A DNA stretch of 64,000 bases, from assembly GCA_003194525.1 (NCBI GenBank), contig NBIV01000080.1, positions 204,975-268,974 of the forward strand, given 5' to 3'. The number at the start of each line of letters is the position of its first letter. Position 1 is the first letter of the stretch. A model generated the notes under the pieces. That model searched no databases and had not been told where the DNA came from. It was given only the letters and a program-made list of their open reading frames with translations. Both the position numbers and the translations under genes were made by a program. This DNA comes from Gracilariopsis chorda. Taxonomy: Eukaryota > Rhodophyta > Florideophyceae > Gracilariales > Gracilariaceae. Shown in pieces: positions 1-9,192 of the stretch.

Positions 1-671
1 TCGATCCTTTGATTGACATCGCCCAATGCATTTCTCACACCAGCTACCTCATCACCAACCTCCGCCACTCCATCCTTGACCGCACCAACATCCTGTTCTA
101 TTTGTTTCCCCAGCGTTGTTTGGACTCGATCCACATGCACTTCCATCTGGCGGAATCGACGGGTTATGTCTCGCTTGACAGCTCCAAGAGCACCACTGAC
201 GCGGGTGATTCCTTTCTGCATAGCATCTACAGTGCCCTGAAATGTGCTTTGACTGACCCAAGCCAGATCTGTCAACTTAAATTTCTTTCTATACGCAACG
301 TAGTACACCACACCTCCTACGGAAACAGCAGCAACAGCCCAACCAACAAGGTTGAAGATGTCAGTTATAGTTGCAAGTGAGCCTTTGTACGAAGGCATAA
401 TGAGCAAATGATCACTGCGCGAACGATTCACTTCTTGTGACAAGGAGGCCAATTGACGGGAGAGCGTATCTAACTGAGCAGATTCTGCACTGGCACTAGG
501 AGGAGCTGTCGCGGCGCTTGTAGCATTGGCGTCGCTTGCCACTTCGTGTTCAACCTGACGGAGAATTCTGGCGGCAACAACCCGTGCTTTGTCCATGTGA
601 TTGTAGACATAAGAACCCGAGAAACCTGCTCCGAAGAGCACGGCAAGGGTGCGTACGCCAATAGCGGCCAT
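1..671 (-). CDS. DUF1664-family membrane/coiled-coil protein, C-terminus beyond window
   Basis: The minus-strand frame is open from an ATG at 671 to the left edge without a stop (about 223 codons seen), so the C-terminus is missing. The N-terminus (MAAIGVRTLAVLFGAGFSGS) is hydrophobic. It is followed by an Ala/Ser-rich linker, a helix with SRQLASLSQEVNR, a second hydrophobic segment around residues 105-125 (FNLVGWAVAAVSVGGVVYYV), then a charged amphipathic coiled coil (KRDITRRFRQMEVHVDRVQ). That order of N-terminal anchor, short helix, mid-protein membrane segment and long coiled coil with the KRDI/TRR type of motif is that of the plant and algal DUF1664 family (PF07889), whose biochemical role is not established. 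Family assignment is from recognised layout and motif similarity. No intron is needed. Confidence 0.72.
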   Translation of the reverse strand, partial: MAAIGVRTLAVLFGAGFSGSYVYNHMDKARVVAARILRQVEHEVASDANATSAATAPPSASAESAQLDTLSRQLASLSQEVNRSRSDHLLIMPSYKGSLATITDIFNLVGWAVAAVSVGGVVYYVAYRKKFKLTDLAWVSQSTFQGTVDAMQKGITRVSGALGAVKRDITRRFRQMEVHVDRVQTTLGKQIEQDVGAVKDGVAEVGDEVAGVRNALGDVNQRI

Positions 672-1158
672 TTCGCGGACCAGTTATTGTGCGGTTGCTC
701 CAAACAACACCCAGAACTGACACTGCACCCCTGGCGCTATTGGGGAGAATGTATATTGCGAAACGCGGAGAGGATCGGAGCTTTGTTTTGTGAAAGCTGA
801 AATAGTGGATGAGATAACTGCGGCCGAAGTACCCTTGCAAAGAAGGAGAAGATACAATTATCTACTGGAGTAGAAATGCTCAGAAGAATGTGATGCGACG
901 CGCCGCGGTCTTGTTGTTCGGATGCGTGGGTCTCTCAACCGAGGAGCTCTGAGCGCGTAGCTCATGCGGACGCGCTGATTGGGAGGAGTGGCCGCGAAGA
1001 CATTCGCGGAGCCACGTGGACCACGGAGCAGTTTTTGGCTGGGATACTCGTAGCAAGGTGAGCTTCTATGCTCCAGGCTTGTCGCTATCTACCTTCTGTA
1101 CCGTATAATAGAATTACTCTTGGTAGCCTACCCCTGGCACCAACGATGCACCCCTGTA
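672..1158. other. Intergenic, 5' side of the DUF1664 gene
   Basis: No convincing gene on either strand. It should hold the promoter of the minus-strand gene starting at 671. I see no clear TATA box or repeat. It ends at the TA target dinucleotide (1159-1160) of the Tc1-like element. Confidence 0.5.
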
Positions 1159-1160
1159 TA

Positions 1161-1191
1161 CAGTGCGCGAAATCTCTATACGACACCCCCC
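1161..1191 (+). repeat. Left terminal inverted repeat of the Tc1-like element (outer repeat)
   Basis: Starts CAGTGCGCGAAATCTCTATA and pairs with 2680-2710 at 30 of 31 positions. Contains the core CTATACGACA that recurs at 1350-1359. Confidence 0.95.
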
Positions 1192-1340
1192 CGATTTAAA
1201 AGCAACGGCTTTATGTAATGTCTCACGAGGTGTAAACCTTTACTAATCTATTCGTTACATAGAACAGTACTGAACGAGATAGAAAAACAATAAAACAAAC
1301 TGTTAAACAACCTTTCATTTCAAAACGGCTACCAAAAGCC

Positions 1341-1359
1341 GCGCAACCCCTATACGACA
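1341..1359 (+). repeat. Left inner (subterminal) repeat of the Tc1-like element
   Basis: GCGCAACCCCTATACGACA. It is a direct partner of the outer repeat in the same end (shared GCGC and CTATACGACA) and an inverted partner of 2513-2531 with one mismatch. It begins about 177 bp inside the outer repeat, as in IR/DR elements of the Sleeping Beauty kind. Confidence 0.85.
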
Positions 1360-1474
1360 TAATAAAGAATATATATCTTGCAGTAGTGCTACTAGTAGCG
1401 TAGTCTTTCTACACATTCCATTGCTTTCTACACACTTCCTTCTTTCTATCCATCCACATTTTCTTTAAAAAAAC

Positions 1475-2472
1475 ATGCCATGCGGCACTTATTTGTCGGA
1501 GAAGGAAAAAGGCCAAATTGAAGCATTCAGGAAGACAGGATGGTCAATTTTCGCCATATCACGTGAAGTGAAGCGTAGCCGAGATGTCGTCAAGCGGTAC
1601 TTAGACAATACCTAAGGATATGGGACTAAAAAACCCACCAACAAGAAGGGAAAAATAACCCCAGCAGCTCGACGACTGCTGGTTCGTGAAGCATCGAAGG
1701 GCGAACAAACTGCGTCCCAGCTAAAAGTTGCACTCCAATTGCCTATATCAAAACGTAGAGTGCAACAGATACTCTCTGCAGAGGAACACCTTAAATATAA
1801 AAAAGTGAAACAGGCTCCTCCTCTAACCGACATTCACAAAACAAACCGTTTGAATTGGGCTCGGAAAAGGCATGCGTGGTCACTTGGAGAATGGGGCTGT
1901 GTTGTGTTTTCCGATGAAAAAAATTCAACTTGGATGGTCCTGATGGTTTTGCTTACTACTGGCATGATATGAGAAAGGAAGAAAGGGTGATGTCGAAGAG
2001 ACAGAACGGTGGTGGTGGAGTGATGGTTTGGGGAGCTTTTTCTGAAAAAGGTGTCAGCAAACTAGCTGTGTTAGTTGGCAATCAGGACTCTAAGAAGTAT
2101 GTTGAAACCTTGAAAAACTATTTGCTACCTTATTCGCAAACTGTTTGCGGGACAAGATGGATTTTTCAGCAAGACAATGCAGCAATTTATACTTCTACGT
2201 TTACTAAAGACTGGTTTGAGACTAACAATTTGGATGTTATGGAGTGGCCAGCACGTAGTCCTGATCTCAATCCGATTGAGAATCTTTGGGGAGTTCTGGC
2301 TAGGCGAGTTTATGCTAATGCAAAACAGTTTGATACTGTTGTTGAGCTTACAGAATGCATTTTGTCAGAATGGGACAAAATTGATCGCGTCACGTGCTAC
2401 AATCTTGTCAAAAGCATGACAAAGCGTTGTGCTACTGTCTTAAAGAGACAGGGAATGAAAACAGACTACTAG
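1475..2472 (+). pseudogene. Tc1-like DDE transposase, broken (one nonsense, one frameshift)
   Basis: Begins at ATG 1475 with a helix-turn-helix N-terminus typical of Tc1 transposases (SEKEKGQIEAFRKTGWS...ISREVKRS...VVKRYL). A TAA at about 1613-1615 interrupts the same frame, which then continues through a second DNA-binding region (RRVQQILS) to the first catalytic Asp (VVFSDEK). In the following run of A (about 1916-1922) one base appears lost; the rest reads in another frame from 1930. That part has the second Asp in FQQDNAAIYT and the Glu in SPDLNPIENLWG, with 34 residues between them, i.e. DD34E, the Tc1 signature. Ends at TAG 2472. It was once a transposase acting on the element's own ends; as it stands it cannot make full-length protein. 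Confidence 0.93.
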
Positions 2473-2512
2473 ATTTGTTCCTTGATGTTCGAAACGTTGC
2501 TACGTGCACACC

Positions 2513-2531
2513 TGTCGTATAGGGATTGCGC
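2513..2531 (-). repeat. Right inner (subterminal) repeat of the Tc1-like element
   Basis: Reverse complement GCGCAATCCCTATACGACA, matching 1341-1359 at 18 of 19 positions, about 175 bp inside the right outer repeat. Confidence 0.85.
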
Positions 2532-2679
2532 TGTCTCAGGTAGCCTTTTTAAAGTAAAGTAAGTTTGTGTTTGCCTGTTTTATTTGAAAGTGTGTCCATT
2601 TATTTGATTCCAGATGTACAGGAACTGGACAAAGTTTCAAGCTTGTAATGTTTACAGAAAGCTCTTTGTTGTCATTTTA

Positions 2680-2710
2680 GGGGGGTGTCGTATAGATATT
2701 TCGCGCACTG
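2680..2710 (-). repeat. Right terminal inverted repeat of the Tc1-like element (outer repeat)
   Basis: Ends TTCGCGCACTG at 2710, followed by the TA duplication. Matches the left end with one substitution. Confidence 0.95.
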
Positions 2711-2881
2711 TAGTACAGGCTGCAGGGCCTGTACGTCGTACGTCTCAGCGTGGATCAAGCGCTGCAGTCGCATGGGTTGGGTAAGGTTAGATTGCTACCT
2801 TCAGCGGCATCGTCGGAGTTCGAAAGCCCACTCTAGCATGAGTTGCGCTTTAGAGTTGCGATAAAGCTTATTCGCAGAGCC

Positions 2882-3475
2882 ATGGTTGGTCAGCAACAGC
2901 GTCTACCGCCCACCGCGGAGTCGCTGCAGAAACTAAGAGTTGCTGAACAGAAGGTGCTAACCTTCCTCTCTCAAGCCACAGACGCCGTAAGAGCACTATC
3001 AAATACCGAGTCACCACAAGTCACCACCGCAACCGTCCATGCCCAACAAGTCGTCTCTAATCTATACGATGTACAAGCAATTCTCCGCAATCAAATCGAT
3101 GCCTTATCGAGCGACATGCCGTTAGAAGACGGCACCAAGCTACGGCTCGTCGAAGCAGACCTCGCTTTACAACGTACCGCACACGTTCATCGTTCTCTGG
3201 TGCACATCTTGAAACTCTTCGGCGAGCCTATAACTGGAATGCCAACCACTGCTCCTAGCCCGCCGTACATGCCGAGCCCCGTTGCTAATACCCCGGTCGG
3301 ATTGGTTGGCGGTATGGCCCCCACCCCGCCTGCAGCCGGCGCGCCTATCACGATTGCTGTACCGAGCCCGGATGGGACAACAGGGACTAACCAGCTTTCT
3401 GTACAAATGGGACTGAACGGTGGTGCGGCGGAAGGCACTGCAGAACCACCCAACCCAGATGCTATGGAAATGTAA
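2882..3475 (+). CDS. MED11-like Mediator head subunit (probable)
   Basis: A 197-residue protein starting at ATG 2882 in a good context (GAGCCATGG); the frame is open further upstream only from a TTG. The first 120 residues form helices with spaced leucines (ESLQKLRVAEQKVLTFLSQA, then VSNLYDVQAILRNQIDALSS). That arrangement is characteristic of MED11, the small helical subunit that pairs with MED22 in the head module of Mediator, the RNA polymerase II coactivator in the nucleus. The C-terminal 80 residues are a low-complexity Pro/Ala/Gly/Thr tail absent from short MED11 proteins of about 115 residues, so the protein is longer than usual. The sequence is too divergent for certainty; another small helical nuclear protein is possible. 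It lies 170 bp right of the Tc1 element, which may have displaced promoter sequence. Confidence 0.5.
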   Translation: MVGQQQRLPPTAESLQKLRVAEQKVLTFLSQATDAVRALSNTESPQVTTATVHAQQVVSNLYDVQAILRNQIDALSSDMPLEDGTKLRLVEADLALQRTAHVHRSLVHILKLFGEPITGMPTTAPSPPYMPSPVANTPVGLVGGMAPTPPAAGAPITIAVPSPDGTTGTNQLSVQMGLNGGAAEGTAEPPNPDAMEM

Positions 3476-3822
3476 ACCACTAGATATCATATTCGTTTAT
3501 TACAGTTCACTTTCGTTGCTTCTTCTATTCGTTGCGCACTACAAACTTTTGTACATCGCGACGGGGCGGAATCAACAAATCCGTGACGTTCTTCGTTTCC
3601 ACGACGTTCTCGGTCTCACATGTCGCTTTGATAACGTCGAGCGCAATTTTCACAAAGAGCCGTGCGGGCACGGAACAGACCGCAATCCGCTTCAGTCGTT
3701 TTCAGAAAGCTGAGTCGCAAACATGGAACTGTTCGTAACATAGCTGCCTTCGAAATGCGTTTGGCATGGCATCATTTGTACCATATACAACAATCAAGTG
3801 GTTTGCGCTACACGTCAGTGGG
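3476..3822. other. Convergent intergenic spacer
   Basis: Lies between the stops of the MED11-like gene (+) and SLBP (-). Presumably both 3' untranslated regions. No other gene supported. Confidence 0.5.
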
Positions 3823-4488
3823 TTAATACGGCTTGAAAATCAAAGCGGGGGAGTCATCATTGTCTTCAGTTTCTTCCTTATCCGCAGCAGGAGCTGCGTC
3901 ATCTTCTTTCGAAATCACATTACCATGATCATCGAGCTCAATATCATCAAGATCACTGAAGTCGATATCGCCCTCGTCTGTTACATCCTCCGTGGAATGA
4001 CCACTTGACGGCACACAATCACGCTCTGCAGTGCTCTGCTCGCTACACGCTTTCTCCGAACCAGATCGCTTGCCAGAACCGCCGTCAAGCTTGAAACCGT
4101 CATCCACGTCCAAAACTTTTTCTTCGTCGCTCTCCTTGTCCATTTCTGCCACATAAGAATAAACCTTCTTTTTCCACGACGTTACCTGTCCCAAGAATGA
4201 ACGCTTGGAACACTTTTGACGTGCGAGAGGTGTCATTGGATCACCCCTCTTTCGCTTTTCACGAGGACAAACAGCTATGAATCGGTCGTACGCAATAGTG
4301 TTCTTGCCGTAGTTAATTTGCTTCTGACGTTGTTCAATACGGTGCTTATCTGTCTCTAGTCCGTTGGCGAGTGCACACCACTCGACAAAGTCACACCACC
4401 GACGGAGACGTTTTGACGGACGTTGGTTCGGATGCGCCGGCGCGGAACGGCGGAGACCTGATCCGCGACACTCTTGCGTAGATGCCAT
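3823..4488 (-). CDS. SLBP: Histone mRNA stem-loop (hairpin) binding protein SLBP
   Basis: A 221-residue protein, ATG at 4488 (the frame extends 8 codons further only to a TTG). Residues about 52-113 are the SLBP RNA-binding domain: RQKQINYGKNTIAYDRF, then CPREKRK...MTP...CSKRSF...W. SLBP binds the 3' stem-loop of replication-dependent histone mRNAs and directs their processing, export and translation in S phase. The Thr of the usual TPNK motif is kept but Asn-Lys is changed (TPLA), which is odd because that Thr is phosphorylated in animals. The N-terminus has a basic stretch (RPSKRLRR) that could be a nuclear signal, and the C-terminal half is very acidic with Ser-Glu/Asp stretches. Its presence implies that this organism makes stem-loop histone mRNAs. 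A perfect E2F-type site lies 225 bp upstream. Confidence 0.93.
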   Translation of the reverse strand: MASTQECRGSGLRRSAPAHPNQRPSKRLRRWCDFVEWCALANGLETDKHRIEQRQKQINYGKNTIAYDRFIAVCPREKRKRGDPMTPLARQKCSKRSFLGQVTSWKKKVYSYVAEMDKESDEEKVLDVDDGFKLDGGSGKRSGSEKACSEQSTAERDCVPSSGHSTEDVTDEGDIDFSDLDDIELDDHGNVISKEDDAAPAADKEETEDNDDSPALIFKPY

Positions 4489-5095
4489 GTCAATATGGTG
4501 CACAGAATACAATAAACTGGCTCGTGTGAGAGACTGCGGCTGTGAAGCAGATGTCTGCTATTTTGTGGGTCGTCCAAACTTTGTGATTCCCTCAAGAAGA
4601 AAGACGATATGGTCTGAGGTGATGGAGGAGCCGAATGTTGGGGAGCGCGAAAGCGCTGCATCGTATTTGTACTACTATTGGGGTTTATCTACAGCAGCAA
4701 TACTCGTTTCAATTTGGCGGGAAAATACACAACATGCGCCAGTTTGAATGCACGAAAAAGGACTTGTCTACGATTGGCACGACGTTACAAAAACGAGTCT
4801 GGGTCGGCACGCTCAGCTTTGCCACCTCAGCTTGCATTGAATGAGCTGCATTCTCCGCACCGCATTGAGCAAGGTGACGTGTTCGTCGTCGCGAGGCACT
4901 TCGCTTTAGAGAGCGACACTGCTCGAAAAGGTTCCATAATATATCTTAGAAGAATCATGAACGCTGAAACGAGGTTTCGCAGATCCCACAAGCCGGCACG
5001 ATGCATTCAGCTGCATATGCTCAAGTTAAAGGCAGCGCTCGCTGCCGAATGAGTGTTGATTATTCTTCATGGATTGTATACGCACACATCGTGAA
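4489..5095. other. SLBP upstream region / COP9 subunit 1 downstream region
   Basis: Separates the CSN1 stop from the SLBP start, both on the minus strand. Apart from the E2F-type site at 4713-4724 I see nothing. The plus-strand frame through 4678-5052 opens only at TTG and resembles no family. Confidence 0.5.
4713..4724 (-). promoter_or_regulatory. E2F/DP-type site upstream of SLBP
   Basis: TTTGGCGGGAAA, an exact fit to the E2F consensus TTTSSCGC on one strand (TTTGGCGG is close, TTTCCCGC on the other strand is exact). It is 225 bp upstream of the SLBP start codon. SLBP is a known S-phase gene, so the placement makes sense; function is inferred. Confidence 0.55.
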
Positions 5096-6448
5096 CTACC
5101 CATGGCGAAGAGGGCGCCCTCGGTCTTCGACGTTATCCAAAACAGAACTGATACTACTAGCTCTTGGGCCCATCATTCCACCCGGAGTACCTGACGTCAA
5201 GTGCAAGTTAAACTTGAGAATTGTCATTCGTAATAACATAGCTTCGGCTTCATCAAACGCGTCGCGCCCCTTTTGCAAAGCGCTCTTGATGGCATCTGTT
5301 CGCGGTCGTGTGGTCTTCGCTAGTAGTTCATGGTTTTCAGAGTCAATGCGCGCTTCAATCACACCACATTCTATCAATGATAGAAGCTCTTCTTCAAGCT
5401 CCTCTGCAGTTGTATTGAACACAGTTTCCATACGTCTAAGTTTCACAGATGTGAACGGTGTAGTATACTGAACAATAGCCTTTCGTCGAATCATCCGAAA
5501 CAATGTTTCGACGTGCTCGTTTGACCCCAGATGCATGTCCAACATAAGTTCCGGTCTCATCTTCTCCATGGTCTGCAAGCATCTCGTAAAGCGTGAGTTG
5601 TGAAAGTCATAGATAACTTCACGCATATCGGGGACAAGCTCCAACAAGTTTGCAAAGCCAGGATTCTTAATAACCTCCTTTGTGAGCTCTTCGCGACTCC
5701 TTGTGGCCATGGCACAGAGCCCGCCGTACACGGCAACGTCCTCCAGTGCAATCATATCGCCAAAGTTTTGCGACAAGACAGCGACGTTGTCCTCGCTCGG
5801 GTCGCAATTGGTTTCAGTAAAACGCCTCACAGCTTGGCTGTACTGACCCTTGAGCATGTTGGCCAGTCCAGCGCAGGCACGCATGTTACACATATCTGGG
5901 GTATTCTTATCAACCTCTGGAGTGTTCTCAGCCATGAGATAGTGATTCTCTATATATGAGAAGTCGAAATCCTCAATGCTGACTTGGATGACTTTGTAGC
6001 ACATATACACGGTGTGATCAACACGGGTGCAGTAATCCCGCGTCTTGATATGATCACCTCGCGCATGACGTAGTCGACCGCGAATATGAAAGAAATCTCC
6101 CAGATCACTGTGAATATTACGCATACCGACTTTGTTTTGTTGCTGTCTGGTCTCTTCCAGTGCGCGTCGCAACTTGTCCATTTCTTGAGCAGCCCATCGG
6201 TCGTTCTCTGCGACCCATGGTTTATCAAGTTCGAACTCCTCGCCGATGAGCCCGGCCGCTTCTTTGATGAGGTTTTTGTACTGAAGCGTGTCCCGTCCCT
6301 TTTTCGCCTCAATGATTGCTATTCGTAATGCATCTGCTCGCAGGGAAGGACATCGTCGAGCTATGAACTGCATGCGGTGGATTTTGCCGCGCCCCTTGTA
6401 TCGCGCAGCATAGACGTCCAGATCGAAAGCGAGCGCTTCATCTTGCAT
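5096..6448 (-). CDS. CSN1: COP9 signalosome subunit 1 (CSN1/GPS1)
   Basis: A 450-residue intronless protein with ATG at 6448. It opens with the CSN1/Rpn7 signature: FDLDVYAARYKGRGKIHRM, then IARRCPSLRADALRIAI. A helical-repeat region follows with LGDFFHIRGRLRHARGD (about 115-135), and a C-terminal PCI domain from about residue 300 (ELMLDMHLGSNEHVETLF...IRRKAIVQYTTPFTSVKL). CSN1 is a scaffold subunit of the COP9 signalosome, which removes NEDD8/RUB from cullins in the nucleus and cytoplasm and so tunes cullin-RING ubiquitin ligases. The length matches the family (440-530). The alternative, the paralogous proteasome lid subunit Rpn7, is less likely given the YxGRxKIxRL start and the long form of the N-terminus. 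Confidence 0.93.
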   Translation of the reverse strand: MQDEALAFDLDVYAARYKGRGKIHRMQFIARRCPSLRADALRIAIIEAKKGRDTLQYKNLIKEAAGLIGEEFELDKPWVAENDRWAAQEMDKLRRALEETRQQQNKVGMRNIHSDLGDFFHIRGRLRHARGDHIKTRDYCTRVDHTVYMCYKVIQVSIEDFDFSYIENHYLMAENTPEVDKNTPDMCNMRACAGLANMLKGQYSQAVRRFTETNCDPSEDNVAVLSQNFGDMIALEDVAVYGGLCAMATRSREELTKEVIKNPGFANLLELVPDMREVIYDFHNSRFTRCLQTMEKMRPELMLDMHLGSNEHVETLFRMIRRKAIVQYTTPFTSVKLRRMETVFNTTAEELEEELLSLIECGVIEARIDSENHELLAKTTRPRTDAIKSALQKGRDAFDEAEAMLLRMTILKFNLHLTSGTPGGMMGPRASSISSVLDNVEDRGRPLRHG

Positions 6449-8805
6449 TTCTATCTATGTATGCTAGATGACAGCGAAGTAAATCTGCGACCCGAAAGTT
6501 AGAAGGCAGAGTTAATGAGGAATGAAAGAGGTAATGAACCAGTGTTTGAATAAAGAGTTTTATAACAGCAAGAAGGTGGTGTCTTGGAGACTGCTGGACG
6601 TTGACGGAGTATCTATCAGGTAGACGTATCCTTTGAGAAATATCCCGAGCTCTCCACTAAGACACACAAAGCTCAAAATCACAACCCTTTCGCGTTTGCA
6701 CAGTGAATTATCATTTTCACACTGTGCAAGAAACGATAACACGTGTGCCTCTTGCACACCTATGCCACAACGAGTAGTTCTTGAAGCACGAAGGACCTCA
6801 GGGCAATCGTATTGCTTTGAGCACAGGCGGGAGTGGACAGAAAGATTCTCGTTGAAGATGCCACTTCGCCCAGTGTTCGATATATTTACAAACGCGTTCC
6901 TTCATCGCACTAGAGGCCGCATCGATTCCACAAAATATGTTATAAGAATATCGTGCCACGATAAGCTCGCCTTTTACAATACACACAACAAGCTTCAGCG
7001 GCAGTGCTTCTCCGATTTCCATCGTCTGCTCATGCTCAAGAGTCACCGTCCATCGCTGACAAGCTCTTGCGCAGAGCTACCATCTTCAATGATAGAATAA
7101 GTGCGAATATAGTGTTCGTAAAGCATGGTTATCCGATTCTGCTCCACGTCTGTTGCGCAACAGCTGAGAGTGCAGCACGAAAAAGGCGTACAATTATACG
7201 TTTCGAAGAAGTGTTTCAAAGAAGGAGAAGAAAATCTATATACGGAATGTGTCCATTGTATGAAAAAGAAGTTCAGGGAAAATGTGCGCTGATGAATGAA
7301 AACGGAATAAATGTGCGGGAGCGGTCTATCCCCGTTTTTGCTTTCTTAGGAGCTGCCGTCTTTGTAACAATGTGCTGTTGTGGGTTTGCTGAAAATGGAA
7401 TCCATATGGTTTTACAATTGAGAAGGAAGCAAACTGAGGGCTGGGATGGAGCAGATGTGATGGGGGGTGGTAAGGTTTTCGCAATGCATGGTGACTCATC
7501 ACTGTAGATATTTTCTGTAACAAGCAGGTAAACGGATGAGATGAAATGGTTAAGCTAGGGTAAGTGTTGTAACTTTTCGTGCTCAAACGATATCTGCGCA
7601 GCACTGATACAGGTCTGCAGACAGTGAACATGTGCTGTAGTTGTAGTAAGGGAACTGGAGCGGATTATAAGAGCGACGGAAGGAAGCGCGTTTGGGATGC
7701 GAGGAATATCGATACAGGGTAGGAATGTACGTATCTAAGGGAGGTATACTGAATCTGGGGAGCATGTTTGGTGACACCGGATGGATGATTTGACTGCGCT
7801 TGGACGCCAAGGAATGCACGTGCAGGAATGGTATATGACATAAGTATGTTGATTCATGCATGTGTGTGTTGCTCTGTGTGTTTGTGTCTGCCTTGTGAGA
7901 GAAGGGGAATGGAAGCCAAAGTTTAGAGATTGTCTGTGGCGCTGATATTGGTAATGAGAGGGTTGTTGAATGGAAGCTCAAATGCTGTTTGCATGCGACA
8001 GCAGTTGAAACGATTCACAAAGTGATGTGCATAGGCGCTGGGGAAAGCAAGCTTGAATGGCGGTTTTGAAGCGGTGTGCTGTAGCTCGGAAGGGGGCTCC
8101 ATCGAAGCTAACTTTGAAGCACAAGCAGCACTGAGATACCAAACTTCTGTTTATTGAAGACGGTCAACGACGTGGAAGAAGTTGTCGTTCTCGTTCGACA
8201 CGCAGTGCGGAACTGGTGCAGAGCCGAAAGTGCAAGAAGCAACGTGGATATCGATCGCGCAACAGTCTGATGTGAGTGGTTCGGTACATGGAGGGCGGAG
8301 GGAAAACGGCGCAGCCAACTCAACGTTCCAACTCGGTAGTGAAGGAGAATGTATGCTGTACACTACAAATAGCGGCAGTCTTCTTGAAGGACTAAGGCCA
8401 GCTTACGGTCGGCATGTGCTTGTGTGGGTGGTGGCGCTAAAACGCGTGCGCAGTGGGCCGGGCGACGGCGACTGCGCCAGTGCAAGAGCGCCACGGCGCC
8501 ACCGCTTTTGCGGTGTTTGAGCTTCTGTGATTTCACTTCACATTTTGGCTGACGTTCCCGCAAAACGCGCGCAGTAATTCGACACGGCTGACAGTGCGTT
8601 GCTGTTTGAAACGCCATTGGACGATGCGTCGCAGATGCCCAAAGCAGCTGATGATGCCAGCACATCATCCCCATCGCGTTGCCCCAATTCCACGCCGCCC
8701 GTCGGTGCACGAGGGCAAGTACCGTACTGTGTAGACTATCCCGTGTCTAACCGTTCCAAGCTCCCTTCTACGTGCGGCTGTACAGGTACAGTGAATGCAC
8801 CTCCT
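6449..8805. other. Long stretch without a convincing gene
   Basis: About 2.4 kb. Reading frames here are short, low in complexity or open only at TTG/GTG. The best candidate is a minus-strand frame from ATG 7022 to 6798 (75 residues, MEIGEALPLKLVVCIVKGEL...). It has a coding-like composition and may continue upstream in another frame across a stop near 7047, so it could be a small gene with an intron or a relic; I do not recognise it. The minus frame at 7583-7981 is Ser/Thr/Pro/His-rich and looks like chance. Confidence 0.35.
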
Positions 8806-8811
8806 TATAAG
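8806..8811 (+). promoter_or_regulatory. Possible TATA box of the small spliced gene
   Basis: TATAAG 151 bp before the ATG at 8962, followed by a CT-rich leader. Supported only by motif and position. Confidence 0.35.
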
Positions 8812-8961
8812 CCAGACGCGTTGCTCCTCTCCACTTCCTCGCTCTTCCTCCTTCACCAGTCAGCCTCTTCAAACTGCCGACTTCAGCTCGTGATCTTATC
8901 ATCCACCACTACTTTCTATTACTCTACACCTCTCTCTCTCACTCTCTCTTCCTCAGCTCTC

Positions 8962-9192
8962 ATGATGTCTCTTCGCAACGCTATCAGGGTATGTTAAGGC
9001 TTCCTGCTGATTCTCTGCACCTTTTTCTGGTTTTTCTAACTGAGCTTTCCATTTTTCTGTAACCCCTTTCAGCACGAGGTGAACCGCAAGCTATACGGGC
9101 ACCACTACGCAAGAATGCATGGAATCAAGCATGTGTTTCAACCAAAGTACCACATCAAGCGCAAGCTGCACCGTATCATCAACCGTTGGTGA
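8962..9192 (+). CDS. Small basic spliced protein, unrecognised (48 residues)
   Basis: Two exons, 8962-8988 and 9073-9192. The intron (8989-9072, 84 nt) has a strong donor (AGG|GTATGT), a branch-like TTCTAACTG, a pyrimidine tract and TTTCAG. Splicing joins MMSLRNAIR to HEVNRKLYGHHYARMHGIKH and then a Lys/Arg/His-rich tail ending INRW. The protein is 48 residues, strongly basic, without a membrane segment. It is found only by splicing, because the unspliced frame stops four codons into the intron. A basic amphipathic start of this sort could suit a mitochondrial or ribosome-associated small protein, but that is a guess. The start could equally be the second ATG at 8965. Confidence 0.6.

Larger units (their letters stand above)
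1161..2710 (+). mobile_element. Tc1-like DNA transposon (Tc1/mariner superfamily), IR/DR type
   Basis: A complete 1550-bp element, flanked by TA on both sides (1159-1160 and 2711-2712), the target duplication expected for Tc1/mariner. The outermost 31 bp are inverted repeats with one mismatch. A second pair of inverted 19-mers lies about 175 bp inside each end and shares the core CTATACGACA with the outer pair, so each end has two transposase-site-like repeats. A single transposase gene lies between and is broken by one stop and one frameshift. The element is therefore a dead autonomous copy, although its ends look intact. Confidence 0.95.

Noticed and set aside
1916-1930. A-run in the Tc1 transposase as a programmed frameshift site
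   Set aside because: The same gene also has an in-frame TAA upstream, so simple decay explains both.
6633-7100. Plus-strand frame of 155 codons
   Set aside because: Composition and lack of any motif suggest chance; the minus strand looks slightly more coding in part of the same stretch.
7583-7981. Minus-strand frame of 132 codons
   Set aside because: Ser/Thr/Pro/His/Tyr-rich low-complexity sequence, no ATG-supported gene structure and no family resemblance.
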